Positions 62,689 through 64,000 of a DNA stretch of 64,000 nt are shown one piece after another (positions within the stretch are counted from its first letter, which is position 1; every line of letters begins with the position of its first letter). The stretch lies in assembly GCA_900551525.1 (NCBI GenBank), contig URWD01000001.1:1-64000 (forward strand). The letters run 5' to 3'. The notes beneath the pieces are model-generated. The model searched no databases. It had not been told where the DNA came from and worked only from the letters and a program-made list of their open reading frames with translations. Made by a program: the position numbers and the translations under genes. This DNA comes from an uncultured Mycoplasmatota bacterium. GTDB lineage: Bacteria > Bacillota_I > Bacilli_A > RF39 > UBA660.

Positions 62689-63756
62689 TATTTCAAATTC
62701 ATAAGTATTGGTATTATTAATTAAATCATAAATTAAACTAGCTTTTAATTCATAATCATAAACTTTAGTGTTTTTGTAATTGGTTATGCAATTTATTTTT
62801 TGTAAGTAATTTCTACCTATGTTATCAAAACCTATTATTCTAAGATAGTTATTATCTATATACTTATCTCTTTTTTTAAGCCCAATTAATATATGAATAA
62901 ACATTCTATTTAATTTGTTATATGTATATCTTTTAGTTTTAACTTTTTCTATAAATTCATCTATATTATTAGAAATAATTATATTCTTTTTAAGTCTATA
63001 TTCTATTCCTTCATCTACATCTAAATAATTATTTAAATTATCATCAGTTATAATCTTACTTTTTAATAAATTAAAATACATATCTTTATTAATTTTAATT
63101 AAATCATCTATTACTTCATTAGGTAAATATTTGCTTATATTTTCATTTAATTTTAGTTTATTTCTAATATTTGAGGCACTTATTATTTCTTCGTTACTAT
63201 GTAAATCATGATAATCATTTGTTCTTTTGATGCATTCTTGCTTTATATTAAATTTATTTTCTTTTATTGCTTTTATATAAGAAATACCAAGTAGATCATT
63301 TGGTTTATATTCAAAATCAATTTTTGTTGCTTTAGCAAGTGCAGTAGGATAATTAATACCTTCATCTAAATATGCTTTTACTAGTTTTCCAAATTCAGGT
63401 TCTAATTGTGTGTCAGCAAGTTTTTCTAAAAGAAGAATATCTGCACATTCACTACCAAATATAATTTTATTTACATTTAATTTATTAAGTAATTTAATGC
63501 TCATATTTGCAAATGTATCCGCGGATTGTGTTCCATATATAAATGGTAGTTCTAAAACTATATTAACTCCGTAGTTTAAAGCTATTTTTGCTTTATTTTC
63601 TTTTGTTAAGAGAGATATTTCTCCGCGTTCTAAAAAATATCCATTTAATACTAATATTAATATTGAATCAGGATACATTTCTTTTATTTTATTTATGTGA
63701 TAAATATGACCATTATGAAAAGGATTATATTCTGCGATTATACCTATTATTTCCAC
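62662..63756 (-). CDS. tmcAL: tRNA(Met) cytidine acetate ligase (TmcAL/YlbM)
   Basis: 364 residues. N-terminal nucleotidyltransferase motif GIIAEYNPFHNGHIYHI, NGYFLERGEISLLTKENKAK and the central SASNIRNKL motif mark TmcAL. It forms N4-acetylcytidine at the wobble base of elongator tRNA-Met. In Bacilli ylbM is often divergent from ylbN-rpmF; the sequence to the right may lead to such genes but is cut. Confidence 0.92.
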   Translation of the reverse strand: MEIIGIIAEYNPFHNGHIYHINKIKEMYPDSILILVLNGYFLERGEISLLTKENKAKIALNYGVNIVLELPFIYGTQSADTFANMSIKLLNKLNVNKIIFGSECADILLLEKLADTQLEPEFGKLVKAYLDEGINYPTALAKATKIDFEYKPNDLLGISYIKAIKENKFNIKQECIKRTNDYHDLHSNEEIISASNIRNKLKLNENISKYLPNEVIDDLIKINKDMYFNLLKSKIITDDNLNNYLDVDEGIEYRLKKNIIISNNIDEFIEKVKTKRYTYNKLNRMFIHILIGLKKRDKYIDNNYLRIIGFDNIGRNYLQKINCITNYKNTKVYDYELKASLIYDLINNTNTYEFEIKNKPVIKD

Positions 63757-63861
63757 TATTTAAACACCTCTTGTTTCATATAATATCAAAACTTTAATGC
63801 TTTTTCAATAATATATTATTTTTAATATTTAAATGTTATATACTTAATGTGTATTAATTAA

Positions 63862-63964
63862 CTTGCCAAGTGTTAATACCATAAATCTTTAGTCGACAAT
63901 TTATATTTTTGAGGCAAGCATAATATATCTATTCGGGCATTTCCTACGGGAATGCTCTTTTTTT
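63862..63964 (+). ncRNA. Candidate leader or small RNA with intrinsic terminator
   Basis: CTTGCC (63862-63867) can pair with GGCAAG (63913-63918). A strong terminator follows: GGGCATTTCC (63935-63944), loop TAC, GGGAATGCTC (63948-63957), then seven T. The only upstream gene is on the other strand, so the terminated transcript must start in this intergenic region. It could be a small RNA or the attenuator of a gene beyond the right edge. No known riboswitch was recognised. Confidence 0.4.
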
Positions 63965-63982
63965 AAAAATAGAAAAATTTGC

Positions 63983-63999
63983 GGTCCCAATTTGGGACC
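63983..63999. repeat. Perfect GC-rich palindrome
   Basis: GGTCCCAA-T-TTGGGACC is symmetric over 17 bases around 63991, directly after the terminator. The spacing and symmetry suggest an operator site for a dimeric regulator, or a hairpin near the 5' end of a gene lying to the right. Confidence 0.45.
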
Positions 64000-64000
64000 A

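Overview
The window comes from a low-GC, endospore-forming member of the Firmicutes (Bacillota). Coding DNA is very AT-rich, the standard code is used (TGA is a genuine stop, for example at 33929-33931 and 16174-16176), and replication genes are of the Gram-positive type (PolC next to DnaE). Sporulation and germination genes are spread through it: SpoIIP, a CotZ-like coat protein, YlbD/YlbE, YjcZ-like miniproteins, a SpoIIID-like regulator and a gerA-type receptor operon. An uncultured gut lineage of Bacilli-like or related Firmicutes is likely, but the species cannot be named from this sequence.

Layout. 1-245: the 3' end of a secreted protein with a GC-rich variable C-terminus. 315-6400: NfeD/SPFH pair, transglutaminase-like protein, rpsT, a Mbeg1-like hydrolase, spoIIP and a broken Rpn-family nuclease gene. 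6497-13146: RluA-type pseudouridine synthase, T-box-controlled tyrS, a double-XRE regulator, small spore-type proteins, a RodA/FtsW protein, a membrane-anchored EIIB-like domain, a CotZ-like coat protein and PrsA. 13282-14000: two YjcZ-like miniproteins and a compact region where two convergent transcripts both begin with the same structured element. 14010-25966: ABC exporter, an HTH-repeat protein, ylbD-ylbE, pilin-like protein, DUF1287, DUF1003 and HD-domain proteins, then a surface module that contains a second protein with the GC-rich variable C-terminus, a hairpin and two related beta-rich membrane proteins. 26020-36600: T-box-controlled valS, a lipid/acyl-CoA operon, MGMT, a membrane-anchored flavodoxin and an ECF sigma factor with its likely anti-sigma. 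36600-40450: rpoZ, tRNA-Ala and lepA-(SpoIIID-like)-hemW. 40473-43816: a cadherin-like membrane protein, then a bacteriocin export and precursor cluster. 44022-53520: rpsU-yqeY, gerA-gerC-gerB, rlmCD, relics of a second Rpn gene, tgt and small membrane proteins. 53641-63756: holA, dnaE, polC and tmcAL. The right edge holds a terminated leader or small RNA and a perfect palindrome.

The most notable items are: (1) the paired variable C-termini at 72-180 and 22591-22707, whose best-aligned 31 bases differ almost only at positions where one copy has A, which is the footprint of a diversity-generating retroelement whose reverse transcriptase is not in this window; (2) an apparently complete two-peptide bacteriocin locus at 41065-43816 with two tiny double-glycine precursors, each carrying one GxxxG motif and one Cys; and (3) two convergent promoters at 13562-13885 whose transcripts start with the same 26-28 nt element.
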